Part shown: positions 25,704 through 34,169 of the stretch, piece after piece | How the letters are laid out: the number at the start of each line of letters is the position of its first letter | Position numbering within the stretch: the stretch's first letter is position 1 | NCBI GenBank assembly: GCA_017446025.1 | Contig: JAFSRR010000087.1 | Location: 1-52,504, forward strand | Length of the DNA: 52,504 nt | Reading direction: 5' to 3' | Source: Bacteroidales bacterium | GTDB taxonomy: Bacteria > Bacteroidota > Bacteroidia > Bacteroidales > UBA1402 | The notes under the pieces: generated by a model | Told to the model about the DNA's origin: nothing | Seen by the model: only the letters and a program-made list of their open reading frames with translations | Databases searched by the model: none | Translations under genes and position numbers: made by a program

Positions 25704-26930
25704 TTATTTAAGCAGCAGGCTGCGCAGTCGTTCCGTGAGCAAGACTTCCTTGTCCTTGACGGTCGTGGCCAGGGTCTGCTGTATCTGTCCTTTGAGAGAA
25801 TCGCGCTGCGAGTAAGCCTGCAGAATGATATCGAGTGTCTGTTCCCGATTTTGCTGTTGCAAATCGGCCACATAGGCATACTGGAGGCTGTCGCAAAATA
25901 GGCCGCCGAATTTGCGGCTGTAGGCGGTGGGCACAACCGGGACGCCCGACGAGAAGGCGGCGATGGTGGCATGCATCCTGGCTCCGACAAAGAAATCCAG
26001 GCCCGAGATATAGCTTTTGGCATCGACGGGTGAAAGAAACAGTGGCGCCAATGTCAGGCGGGGATGCTTGTATTCGTTGGCCAGGTCGTAGCAAACGGCA
26101 TAGTCGTTTTCAATATTGCGCTCGCCATGCACCACATGAGGCACCAGATGGACCTGACAGTCGGTTTTGTCCAAAAAGGCATCGATGATGGAGCGCATCA
26201 GGGCAGGATAGTCTTCCTTGAGCCCGAATTGGTTGTTGCGCTCATAACCGCCATTCCACAACAGGGCCGAGATATTGATGCCCACGTGGCAGTGTCCGTC
26301 GGCGAAGGACTGGCGGGTATAAGGAAGCCAGAAAGCCAGGTCGGTAAACTCTTCGACCCGATCCATATCGGGCAGTTCCCGACGCACATAATCGTAGCTT
26401 TGCCGGTCGCGCACCATCACTGTCTGACTGTGGCGCAGGCTCTTCAAAGCCTCCTCTTTCAACGCTTCGCTGCGAAACGGCCCGATGGTCTGCGGCAGCA
26501 GGCAATAAGGCTTGTGGTATTTGCGGGCCAGGCGGTGGATGCGGTCGATCTGGCGGAAACGTTGTGCGCCGTAGATATCGGAGAAACTGTCGCCCTGTCC
26601 CAGGTCCAATACCATGTCGGCTTGACGGAAGACCTCTGCCAGAGAACGCTCATGCCCGCGAACGACGCGCATCATGTGCTTGAGACGGGCTGTCAGGTGC
26701 ATCTCTTGTGGCCAAACCAAGGTATCGTAAGTGATTTCCTTGCCCGGCAGGCTGCAACTGTGGCTCTTGCCGTCTCTCCAACCGCTGTCGGGCAGGCAAT
26801 AGCTAGCTTCCTGCCCGTTTTCCGTGAGCAGTTTGTCGAGAAGGTACAAGGCCGACAGGCTCAAGGCGACACAACCCAGGTTGCCGTTCTTGAGGGGGGC
26901 ATTGGCAAGTAGGATACGGAGCGTTTTCAT
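25704..26930 (-). CDS. Polysaccharide pyruvyl transferase family protein
   Basis: The 408-residue CsaB/WcaK-like protein starts RILLANAPLKNGNLGCVAL. LDLGQGDSFSDIYGAQRF and YCLLPQTIGPF are in the middle, and FFVGARMHATIAAFSSGVPV is the C-terminal family block with its conserved R-x-H. Such enzymes transfer pyruvate from phosphoenolpyruvate to a sugar as a ketal, giving the glycan a negative charge. Some family members have other transferase roles, so the reaction is inferred. The gene overlaps the flippase by four bases. Confidence 0.88.
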   Translation of the reverse strand: MKTLRILLANAPLKNGNLGCVALSLSALYLLDKLLTENGQEASYCLPDSGWRDGKSHSCSLPGKEITYDTLVWPQEMHLTARLKHMMRVVRGHERSLAEVFRQADMVLDLGQGDSFSDIYGAQRFRQIDRIHRLARKYHKPYCLLPQTIGPFRSEALKEEALKSLRHSQTVMVRDRQSYDYVRRELPDMDRVEEFTDLAFWLPYTRQSFADGHCHVGINISALLWNGGYERNNQFGLKEDYPALMRSIIDAFLDKTDCQVHLVPHVVHGERNIENDYAVCYDLANEYKHPRLTLAPLFLSPVDAKSYISGLDFFVGARMHATIAAFSSGVPVVPTAYSRKFGGLFCDSLQYAYVADLQQQNREQTLDIILQAYSQRDSLKGQIQQTLATTVKDKEVLLTERLRSLLLK

Positions 26931-28462
26931 AGGGACTGTTTTTTCAGGAACCGGGATTTCAATGCACCTGTCACACTGCTGCGCTCACTGGCGGTCAGCC
27001 CCAGGGTGTAGATGCAGACGGGCACGATGAAAAAGCAGCTGGCCAGGCTCAGCAACAGCCGCCACCAGGAGCTTTCCATGCGGGTCACTATCAGGACGGG
27101 CACCACACAGGACAAGACAGATACCAGCAGGATTGGCAGCAAAACAGCACGGGTATAGGCGCTGAGGCTCATCTGTTGCTGGCGTTTCATAAAGACGGCA
27201 CGCAGCACCTGGGCCAGCAGCGAGGTGGCGATGTTCACTGCGAAGACGCTTTCGGCCGGCAGATGCCATATCTTCAGCATCAGATAGGCGATGGGCAGGG
27301 ACAGCAGCAGCGAGCCGCCCACGAAAATCTGATACCATTTGATCTGGCCGGTGGCCTGGATGGAGGTGCCCAGGGGATAACCCAGGGCATCGATCAGCGC
27401 GGTGATGAGCAACAAGCGCGAAAACAACAAGGTATGCTGGGGGACATCTTTGAGCCAGATATCGAGTATCATCGGCATTTCTGTATAGACGGGCAGCACC
27501 AGCAGGAAGAGCAGGAAATAGGAAAACTTGGAGCTCTGGAACACCAGCTTGATCATGGCCTGGTGCTCATCGGCGGCATGGGCTTTGGTAATCTGCGGGT
27601 GAAAGGCCGTCACGAAGTTCTGGACAAACTGGTTGATGTTGACATAGACCTGATAAGCCACGCCCCGGGCCGCATTGACGACCGGACCGAAAAACAGGTT
27701 GAGCAGCAGGTTGACCCCCTGGCTGCGCGCCACCCCCGACAGGGAGCCGATCACGTTCCAGCCCGTATAGCTGAAAATCTCCCGAAACAGAGGCTTGTCC
27801 CAGAAGAAGGAATAGCGGCATTCTTCATAGCAATGGCGGCAGTAGAGCACATAAAAGGCGCTGACTCCCAGATTGACCACCATCATTAGAAAAGCATAGA
27901 AGACCAGTCGGTCGAAACTGGCCGACATCAGCAAAAAAACGATGCCCAGGCGCAGCAGGGCTTCCACCACGCTGCAGTAGGCAAAGACCTTCATCTTTTC
28001 CCGGGCGATGATGATGGATCGGTAGGGCGTGGTGAGCATGGGTAGCATAAAGGACAGGATGGACAGCTGATAGACCCAGTTGACGGCCATAGCCCGCTCG
28101 GGGGGATAGACCATCTTGACACGCAGGAACCACAGTCCGAGGGTTTCGGCCAGCAGCAGGATGATCAGCCCCAGCCCCAGGAAGATAGTGACGTTCAAAT
28201 TGAAGACCTTTTTCAGCGCGGCATGGTCGCCCCGCCCCAATTCAACGGCAAAATAGCGGTTGCAGGCCGAGGCCATCACGTTGTTGAGGAAGGAGAAGGC
28301 TACCACCACGCCGCCTACGGCATTGTAGATGCCAAAGTCGTTTTCGCCCAACAGCGCCAGGATCATCCGCGAGGTATAGAAGCTGATGATCATGATCAGC
28401 CCCATCCTGATGTAGAGCAGCAGGGTGTTGCGGGCAATCAGTCTTTGGTTCACTACCGACAT
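26927..28462 (-). CDS. Wzx-type polysaccharide flippase (MOP superfamily)
   Basis: The 511-residue protein has about 12-14 transmembrane helices. The N-terminal part (NQRLIARNTLLLYIRMGLIM, SRMILALLGENDFGIYNAVG) is typical of Bacteroidota O-antigen/capsule flippases, and GVAYQVYVNINQFVQNF falls in the central helices. It should turn undecaprenol-linked repeat units across the inner membrane. It is the first gene of the polysaccharide cluster, 73 bases after ahcY, with no recognisable promoter in that gap, so transcription may come through ahcY. No polymerase (Wzy) or initiating transferase is encoded here. Confidence 0.9.
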   Translation of the reverse strand: MSVVNQRLIARNTLLLYIRMGLIMIISFYTSRMILALLGENDFGIYNAVGGVVVAFSFLNNVMASACNRYFAVELGRGDHAALKKVFNLNVTIFLGLGLIILLLAETLGLWFLRVKMVYPPERAMAVNWVYQLSILSFMLPMLTTPYRSIIIAREKMKVFAYCSVVEALLRLGIVFLLMSASFDRLVFYAFLMMVVNLGVSAFYVLYCRHCYEECRYSFFWDKPLFREIFSYTGWNVIGSLSGVARSQGVNLLLNLFFGPVVNAARGVAYQVYVNINQFVQNFVTAFHPQITKAHAADEHQAMIKLVFQSSKFSYFLLFLLVLPVYTEMPMILDIWLKDVPQHTLLFSRLLLITALIDALGYPLGTSIQATGQIKWYQIFVGGSLLLSLPIAYLMLKIWHLPAESVFAVNIATSLLAQVLRAVFMKRQQQMSLSAYTRAVLLPILLVSVLSCVVPVLIVTRMESSWWRLLLSLASCFFIVPVCIYTLGLTASERSSVTGALKSRFLKKQSL

Positions 28463-28535
28463 TCTCTTTTCTCTTTTATCGTATCAAGGTCTCAGTCCCT
28501 GGCGGATAGAAAATATCCGGGCTGCGGGGCATGGG

Positions 28536-29948
28536 TCAATATCTGTAATGCTCTGCTTTGTAAGGACCTTCGACCGGCACGCCGATGTAGTCGGCCTGGG
28601 CGGGAGTCAGGGTGGAGAGCTTGGCACCGACATGTTCCAGGTGCAGACGAGCCACCTCTTCGTCCAGATGCTTGGGCAGGCGATAGACTTCGACGGGATA
28701 GGGCTTGGTCCAGAGTTCGATCTGGGCCAGGGCCTGGTTGGTGAAGGAATTGCTCATCACAAAGGAAGGATGGCCCGTGGCGCAACCCAGGTTGACCAGG
28801 CGGCCGTCGGCCAGCAGGATGACACTGTGTCCATCGGGGAAGAAATACTGATCGACCTGAGGCTTGATATTGCGGTGGCGGATACCCGGGAAGGCCTTCA
28901 GCTGAGCCACCTGTATCTCATTGTCGAAATGGCCGATGTTGCAGATGATGGCCGAATCCTTCATTTTTTCGATATGCTCGATGCGGATCACATCGCAGTT
29001 GCCCGTGGTGGTCACGTATATGTCGCCTTCGGAGAGGCTGTCTTCGACGGGTTTCACCTCATAGCCTTCCATGGCGGCTTGCAGGGCGCAGATGGGGTCG
29101 ATCTCGTTGATGATGACTCGGGCGCCGTAGTCGCGCATCGACTGGGCGCAGCCCTTGCCTACGTTGCCGTAGCCGCAGACCACAACCACCTTGCCGGCAA
29201 TCATCACGTCGGTGGCCCGTTTGATGCCGTCGGCCAGCGATTCACGGCAACCGTAGAGGTTGTCGAACTTCGACTTGGTGACCGAATCGTTCACATTGAA
29301 GGCCGGGAACAGCAACTGGCCGGCAGCCATCATCTGGTAGAGCCGGTTCACGCCCGTGGTGGTTTCTTCCGACACGCCGCGGATGCCCGGCACCATGTCC
29401 GACCAGAACGAACCTCGGACGGCCAGCACCTGCTTGAGTATGGCTTTCAGCTCCTTTTCATCTTCCCCGTGGGAGGGAGTGTCGAGCACTTTGGCATCTT
29501 TTTCGGCTTGTACGCCCAGGTGGATCATCAGCGTGGCGTCGCCGCCGTCATCCACTATGAGGTTGGGTCCTTGACCGCCGGGGAAACTCAGTGCCTGAAG
29601 GGTGCACCACCAGTAGTCGGCCAGGCTTTCACCCTTCCAGGCAAAGACCGGTACGCCGGCCTCGGCGATGGCAGCGGCGGCATGGTCCTGGGTGGAATAG
29701 ATGTTGCAGCTGGCCCAACGCACTTCGGCCCCCAACTCGGTGAGGGTCTCGATAAGTACGGCCGTCTGGATGGTCATGTGCAGCGAACCGGTGATGCGGG
29801 CTCCCTTGAGGGGCTTGAGCGGGCCGTATTTTTTGCGGACAGCCATCAGTCCGGGCATCTCCTTTTCGGCGATCTCTATCTCTTTGCGACCGAAATCCTT
29901 GAGCGTCAGGTCGGCTACCTTATGGGGTAGTGTTGAGAATAATTCCAT
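28536..29948 (-). CDS. ahcY: Adenosylhomocysteinase
   Basis: This is a 470-residue cytosolic homotetrameric enzyme. The NAD-binding motif [13 protein letters not shown], the substrate segments [19 protein letters not shown] and [20 protein letters not shown], and the C-terminal KAEHYRY ending are all standard. It hydrolyses S-adenosylhomocysteine to adenosine and homocysteine, removing the product inhibitor of methylases. It also supplies homocysteine, one possible methyl acceptor for the corrinoid operon at the left end, though the two are 24 kb apart. The leader upstream (29949-30139) shows no known SAH riboswitch and no convincing promoter box. Confidence 0.97.
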   Translation of the reverse strand: MELFSTLPHKVADLTLKDFGRKEIEIAEKEMPGLMAVRKKYGPLKPLKGARITGSLHMTIQTAVLIETLTELGAEVRWASCNIYSTQDHAAAAIAEAGVPVFAWKGESLADYWWCTLQALSFPGGQGPNLIVDDGGDATLMIHLGVQAEKDAKVLDTPSHGEDEKELKAILKQVLAVRGSFWSDMVPGIRGVSEETTTGVNRLYQMMAAGQLLFPAFNVNDSVTKSKFDNLYGCRESLADGIKRATDVMIAGKVVVVCGYGNVGKGCAQSMRDYGARVIINEIDPICALQAAMEGYEVKPVEDSLSEGDIYVTTTGNCDVIRIEHIEKMKDSAIICNIGHFDNEIQVAQLKAFPGIRHRNIKPQVDQYFFPDGHSVILLADGRLVNLGCATGHPSFVMSNSFTNQALAQIELWTKPYPVEVYRLPKHLDEEVARLHLEHVGAKLSTLTPAQADYIGVPVEGPYKAEHYRY

Positions 29949-30104
29949 AGTAAATATCAGTTTCTCAATCAGTTAATCATTCTTTTTGCGTACCGGCAAC
30001 AAAAAATGCATCAACGCGGTGTAGCGTTTTTTTCGGCCAGGCCGTCTTATAAGCAGTTCATTGTCGGTAACGACACTCTTTTTAATTTCCTCTATATATG
30101 TTGG

Positions 30105-30134
30105 AAGGTGTTCCTGCGTGAGCCGGGACACCTT
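30105..30134 (-). terminator. Hairpin after rnr (possible terminator)
   Basis: AAGGTGT and ACACCTT (plus-strand 30105-30111 and 30128-30134) can form a seven-pair stem, extended by two inner G-C pairs after one mismatch. It begins 6 bases past the rnr stop. On the rnr strand no T-run follows, so termination there would be weak or factor dependent; the other strand does have a loose T-rich tract. Confidence 0.4.
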
Positions 30135-30139
30135 TGCTT

Positions 30140-31936
30140 TTATACCTTTTCCTCCGTGGTCTGACCGGTCGACGGTCGGCTGTCGGCTTCCTTGATATCC
30201 TCCTCGTTGTCGGTCAGGACAAAGTCCAGTTGGCGTCGGTCCATATTGGCCCGGGCCACCAGCACATAGACTGTGTCGCCCAGCCGGTACACCTTCTTAT
30301 GATGGCGTCCAATCAGCCGGTAGTTCTTTTCGTCGAAGTCGTAGTGGTCGTCTTCCAGATCGCGCATGGCGACCAATCCTTCGCATTTGTTTTCGTCTAT
30401 CTCGACAAACATGCCGAATTCAGACACCCCCGAGACATGCCCCTTGAAGACGCGTCCCAATTGGTCGGCCATGAATTCGACCTGCTTGCTCTTGATGGAG
30501 GCCCGTTCGGCCTGGGCGGCCAGCTGTTCCATGGCCGAGCAGTGTTCGCAGCGACGTTCCAGCCGCTCGCGGTCGAAGGCCTTGCCGCCATTGAGATAAC
30601 GCTCGAGCAGGCGGTGGACCATCATGTCGGGATAGCGCCGGATGGGCGAAGTGAAATGGGTGTAATGGCTGAAGGCCAGTCCATAGTGGCCGATGTTGTC
30701 GGTCGAATAGACAGCCTTGGCCATGGCCCGGATGGTGATGGACGAGATCATGTTTTCTTCGGCCGTGCCCTTGATTTCATCGAGCATTTTGTTGATGTTG
30801 CGGCTCAGTTGTTTCTGACCGCCTTCGATATCGAGGTGGTGGCCGAAAGACTTGATGAACTTCGAAACATCGGCAAGCTTTTCCATGTCGGGCAGGTCGT
30901 GTACGCGGTACACGAAAGGCTTGGGGTTGGGTTGTTTGCCGACATATTCGGCCACGGTTCGGTTGGCCAGCAGCATGAACTCCTCGATGAGGTTGTGCGA
31001 CTGGCCCGACTCCTTGAAATAGACCGATAGCGGTTTGCCGTTTTCATCGGTCCTGAAACAGATCTCCTGGCTCTCAAAACGGATGGAGCCGTTCTTGAAC
31101 CGGCGCTCGCGAAGCAGTTTGGCCAGGGCATTGAGCTGGAGCATCTCGTCCTTCATCAGGTCGCTCTTGCCGTCGATGATGTCCTGGGCCTGGTCGTAGC
31201 TCAGGCGGCAGTCTGATTTGATGACCGTGCGGCGGATGCGCGAGGCCTTGACCTCGGCCTGGCTGTCCAACTCGAAGATGCAGGAGAAACAGCGTTTTTC
31301 CTCATCGGGACGTAGCGAACAGACCTGGTTGCACAGCCGTTCGGGCAGCATGGGGATGGTACGGTCCACCAGATAGACCGAAGTGGCCCTTTTTTCGGCT
31401 TCCCGGTCGATGACAGAGTCGGGTTTGACATAGAAGGTGACATCGGCGATATGGACACCGATCTCCCAGTTCCCGTTGGGCAGGGCCCTGATCGACAGGG
31501 CATCGTCAAAGTCTTTGGCTTCCTGGGGGTCGATGGTGAAGGTCGGCACCTGCCGGAAGTCTTCGCGATAGCTGTATTCTTCGGGGTGTATTTCCTCAGA
31601 AAAAGCCATGGCGGCTTTTTCTGCTTCCTCGGGGTAGCTTTCGGGCAACTCGAATTCGCTCATGATGTCGTCGCCCATCACCTTGCGGTCTTTGCGCATG
31701 ATTTGGGCCAGCTGGTAGCGGCCCTCCCGCTCCGATTGCAAGAAATGCTGCTCGAGCAGGTCGTGCAACAGTTCATTGACCATATCCTTGCCCGTCTGGC
31801 GGGTGATGCCCAGCGCGGCGGCCACCTGCCGGTAGTTGTAGGCGGCGCGGCTGTGCTCAAGGAAATAATCCATGATCTGCTGCTTGATGGTGCCCTTTTT
31901 CATTCGGGCTATCTTATTTCTTTTGCTTTTCAACAT
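30140..31936 (-). CDS. rnr: Ribonuclease R, form without cold-shock domains
   Basis: The 598-residue exoribonuclease has an N-terminal helix-turn-helix region (about 15-75), the catalytic RNB domain (about 123-470) with the metal aspartates D136, D142, D144 and D145 in TIDPQEAKDFDDALSI, and a C-terminal S1 domain (about 505-580). The spacing of these aspartates equals that in E. coli RNase R (272, 278, 280, 281), yet they come some 136 residues earlier. The two cold-shock RNA-binding domains that should lie between HTH and RNB are absent; only about 45 residues join them. It should still degrade RNA 3' to 5'. It starts 2 bases after mutL and is the last gene of the guaB-to-rnr array. Confidence 0.93.
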   Translation of the reverse strand: MLKSKRNKIARMKKGTIKQQIMDYFLEHSRAAYNYRQVAAALGITRQTGKDMVNELLHDLLEQHFLQSEREGRYQLAQIMRKDRKVMGDDIMSEFELPESYPEEAEKAAMAFSEEIHPEEYSYREDFRQVPTFTIDPQEAKDFDDALSIRALPNGNWEIGVHIADVTFYVKPDSVIDREAEKRATSVYLVDRTIPMLPERLCNQVCSLRPDEEKRCFSCIFELDSQAEVKASRIRRTVIKSDCRLSYDQAQDIIDGKSDLMKDEMLQLNALAKLLRERRFKNGSIRFESQEICFRTDENGKPLSVYFKESGQSHNLIEEFMLLANRTVAEYVGKQPNPKPFVYRVHDLPDMEKLADVSKFIKSFGHHLDIEGGQKQLSRNINKMLDEIKGTAEENMISSITIRAMAKAVYSTDNIGHYGLAFSHYTHFTSPIRRYPDMMVHRLLERYLNGGKAFDRERLERRCEHCSAMEQLAAQAERASIKSKQVEFMADQLGRVFKGHVSGVSEFGMFVEIDENKCEGLVAMRDLEDDHYDFDEKNYRLIGRHHKKVYRLGDTVYVLVARANMDRRQLDFVLTDNEEDIKEADSRPSTGQTTEEKV

Positions 31937-31938
31937 GG

Positions 31939-33828
31939 TTAAAATCTTTTCATCAGTTCCTCACAACTGAGGCGTACGATAATTCTTCGGCCGTCGGGGG
32001 TATAGTTCTGGATGGCGCAGTCGAAGAGCTGACGGCAGAGTGTTTTCATTTCGGTCCGGTTCAAGACCAGTCCGTAGGGGATGCTGGTCACCTGGGCCAT
32101 CTTCAGGGCCAGCCGGTCCTTGAGTTCCTTGGAGAAGTTGGGAATGTCTTCCTGGGCCGCATCGGTCAGGTCCTGGATCATGGCCGTCGGCGTCAGTCCC
32201 TGGGTTTGTTCGGGAATGCCGGTGATGAGCCAGCGCTGGCCGTTTTGTTCGAAGCGGAAGCCCAGATCGGACAGTAGGGGCTGTATCTGTCGGAACAGGT
32301 CCATCTGATGAGGTCCCAATTCCAATTCCTCGGGAAACAGCAGGGTCTGCGAAACGGCCTGATGGCTTTCCAGCTGCTTGCTGTATCGTTCAAACCAAAT
32401 CCTGATCTGAGCCCGGTGCTGGTCGATGAGCAGCACGGCATCGCCGCAAGGAATGAGCAGGTAGCGGCCGAAGAGTTGGCAGGGCTGCCAGTCGCTGTCG
32501 GCGCTCATTTCTTCGTCCGAGAAGATGGTCTGGAGTGCCTCGGCTTCTTCAAACCGGCGGGGTATCTCGTCGAAGGCATCGGCGCGGAACGCTTCCAGTC
32601 CCTGGGATACGTCTTCCCGGCTCTGGGGCAAATGGGGCTCAGGTTGCCGGTAGTAATGCTCGGTCTGTTCGCTTTCCGAGCCGCGATACATTTTTTCCCA
32701 GCCTGTATCGACCGGTTTCTTGTGGAAAGGATTGTAGTTGGGATCGAAATCGAGCCGGGGCTGGGGCACATCGCGCGAACCGCTGAAGACATCGATCTGC
32801 GGTGCATCTTCCTGGTCGAAATCGAGCGAGGGGACGGCATTGAACTTGCCCAGGCATTCGCGGACGGAGGCGTTCAGGATGGGCCAGATGATCTGTTCGT
32901 TCTCAAACTTGACTTCGGTCTTGGTGGGACTGATATTGACATCGATACTGTCGGTGGGCACATCGAAAAACAGGAAATAGACGGGCTGCATGCCCGGAGC
33001 GGTCAGCGGCTCATAGACTTCCATGACGGCCTTGCGGAAATAGGGATGCCGGATATAGCGTTTGTTGACGAAGAAATACTGTTCGTAGGCTCTTTTGCGG
33101 GCGGCAGAGGGATCTCCCACGAACCCGCTGATCTTGACAAACTCGGTCTCCACTTCGACCGGGTACAGTTTTTTGTTGAGTTGGTCGCCGAGCAGGGCGA
33201 TAATGCGCTGACGCAGATTGGCGGCAGGCAGTTGGTAGAGCATCTCTCCGTTGTGCCGCAGACTGAGGCGGATGTCGGGATGGGCCAGGGCCTGCTGGAT
33301 GAATTCGCTGCGGATGGCGGAAAACTGCTTGGCATTGCTGCCCAGGAATTTGCGTCGGGCCGGTACGTTGTAGAAAATGTTGCGGACGGAGAAACAGGTG
33401 CCCTTTTCAGCGGCTACGGGTTCCTGCAATTCCAGTACCGAACCGGCCATGACAACCCGGCTGCCCACTTCGTCTTCTGCCTGGCGGGTGGTGAGTTCCA
33501 CCTGGGCGATGGCGGCAATCGAAGCCAGCGCTTCGCCCCGGAAACCCATGGTGCGGATGGCAAACAAATCCTGGCTCTGCCGCAGCTTGGAGGTGGCGTG
33601 GCGTTCGAAGCAAAGGCGGGCATCCTCGGCCGACATGCCCCGGCCATTGTCGGAAATCTGTATCAGCGTCTTGCCGGCATCCTTGATGTTGACCTCGATG
33701 CTGGTGGCACCTGCATCGAAGGCATTTTCCATCAGTTCCTTGACCACGGAGGCAGGCTGTTGGATCACTTCACCGGCCGCAATCTGATTGGCGACACTGT
33801 CGGGCAATATGGCGATACAGTTTCCCAT
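31939..33828 (-). CDS. mutL: DNA mismatch repair protein MutL
   Basis: The 629-residue protein has the GHKL ATPase motifs in the first 110 residues: ELMENAFDAGATSIEV, DNGRGM and TMGFRGEALASIA. The N-terminal start ILPDSVANQIAAGEVI is characteristic. The C-terminal dimerisation domain carries LIDQHRAQIRIWFERY where endonuclease-type MutL has DQHA-x2-E-x4-E. The first alanine and the first glutamate of that motif are not conserved, so nicking activity is uncertain. The acidic, glutamine-rich linker (about 350-440) is poorly conserved. It is preceded by a small membrane-protein gene (6 bases) and followed by rnr (2 bases). Confidence 0.95.
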   Translation of the reverse strand: MGNCIAILPDSVANQIAAGEVIQQPASVVKELMENAFDAGATSIEVNIKDAGKTLIQISDNGRGMSAEDARLCFERHATSKLRQSQDLFAIRTMGFRGEALASIAAIAQVELTTRQAEDEVGSRVVMAGSVLELQEPVAAEKGTCFSVRNIFYNVPARRKFLGSNAKQFSAIRSEFIQQALAHPDIRLSLRHNGEMLYQLPAANLRQRIIALLGDQLNKKLYPVEVETEFVKISGFVGDPSAARKRAYEQYFFVNKRYIRHPYFRKAVMEVYEPLTAPGMQPVYFLFFDVPTDSIDVNISPTKTEVKFENEQIIWPILNASVRECLGKFNAVPSLDFDQEDAPQIDVFSGSRDVPQPRLDFDPNYNPFHKKPVDTGWEKMYRGSESEQTEHYYRQPEPHLPQSREDVSQGLEAFRADAFDEIPRRFEEAEALQTIFSDEEMSADSDWQPCQLFGRYLLIPCGDAVLLIDQHRAQIRIWFERYSKQLESHQAVSQTLLFPEELELGPHQMDLFRQIQPLLSDLGFRFEQNGQRWLITGIPEQTQGLTPTAMIQDLTDAAQEDIPNFSKELKDRLALKMAQVTSIPYGLVLNRTEMKTLCRQLFDCAIQNYTPDGRRIIVRLSCEELMKRF

Positions 33829-33834
33829 GGGACA

Positions 33835-34152
33835 TTAAATCATGGCGTTGATGCGGAAATACATAAACACGACGATGAGCAGCATGGCCACACACACAAT
33901 GATCATGATGCGGCTGAACTTCTGCATCTTTTCGCGGCTGCTGCCGCCGGGAACCGCCTTGCGGAAACTTCCCCGGATGTCCTTTTCAAAATCTCTTTGA
34001 GAGGTTTTCTCTGATTCTTCGGCCATATTCATTTCCTTTCTGATACGTTCATATCTTTCTTTGCGCTCCTCTTTGAGTTTGTCATAGTAAATGGGCTTAT
34101 GGTCAAACTGCCGGGGCTTGGGTTGCTTGAAAAACGGAAAAAGAAGACTCAT
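33835..34152 (-). CDS. Small single-helix membrane protein of unknown function
   Basis: The 105-residue protein has a highly charged N-terminal region (KLKEERKERYERIRKEMN) likely to be helical or coiled, then one C-terminal transmembrane helix (IMIIVCVAMLLIVVFMYF). The bulk is therefore predicted to face the cytosol. I do not recognise a named family. Its place between the OstA-like and mutL genes, with 17- and 6-base gaps, implies co-transcription and perhaps an envelope role. Confidence 0.8.
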   Translation of the reverse strand: MSLLFPFFKQPKPRQFDHKPIYYDKLKEERKERYERIRKEMNMAEESEKTSQRDFEKDIRGSFRKAVPGGSSREKMQKFSRIMIIVCVAMLLIVVFMYFRINAMI

Positions 34153-34169
34153 AGCTGCTTGGTTTAAAG

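Noticed and set aside
28505..28525. Small hairpin (GGATA/TATCC) between ahcY and the flippase gene.
   Set aside because: The stem is only five pairs, without a T-run on the minus strand. It is not enough for a terminator call.
29949..30139. Search for a SAM or S-adenosylhomocysteine riboswitch in the ahcY leader.
   Set aside because: No conserved core or pairing pattern could be recognised by eye.
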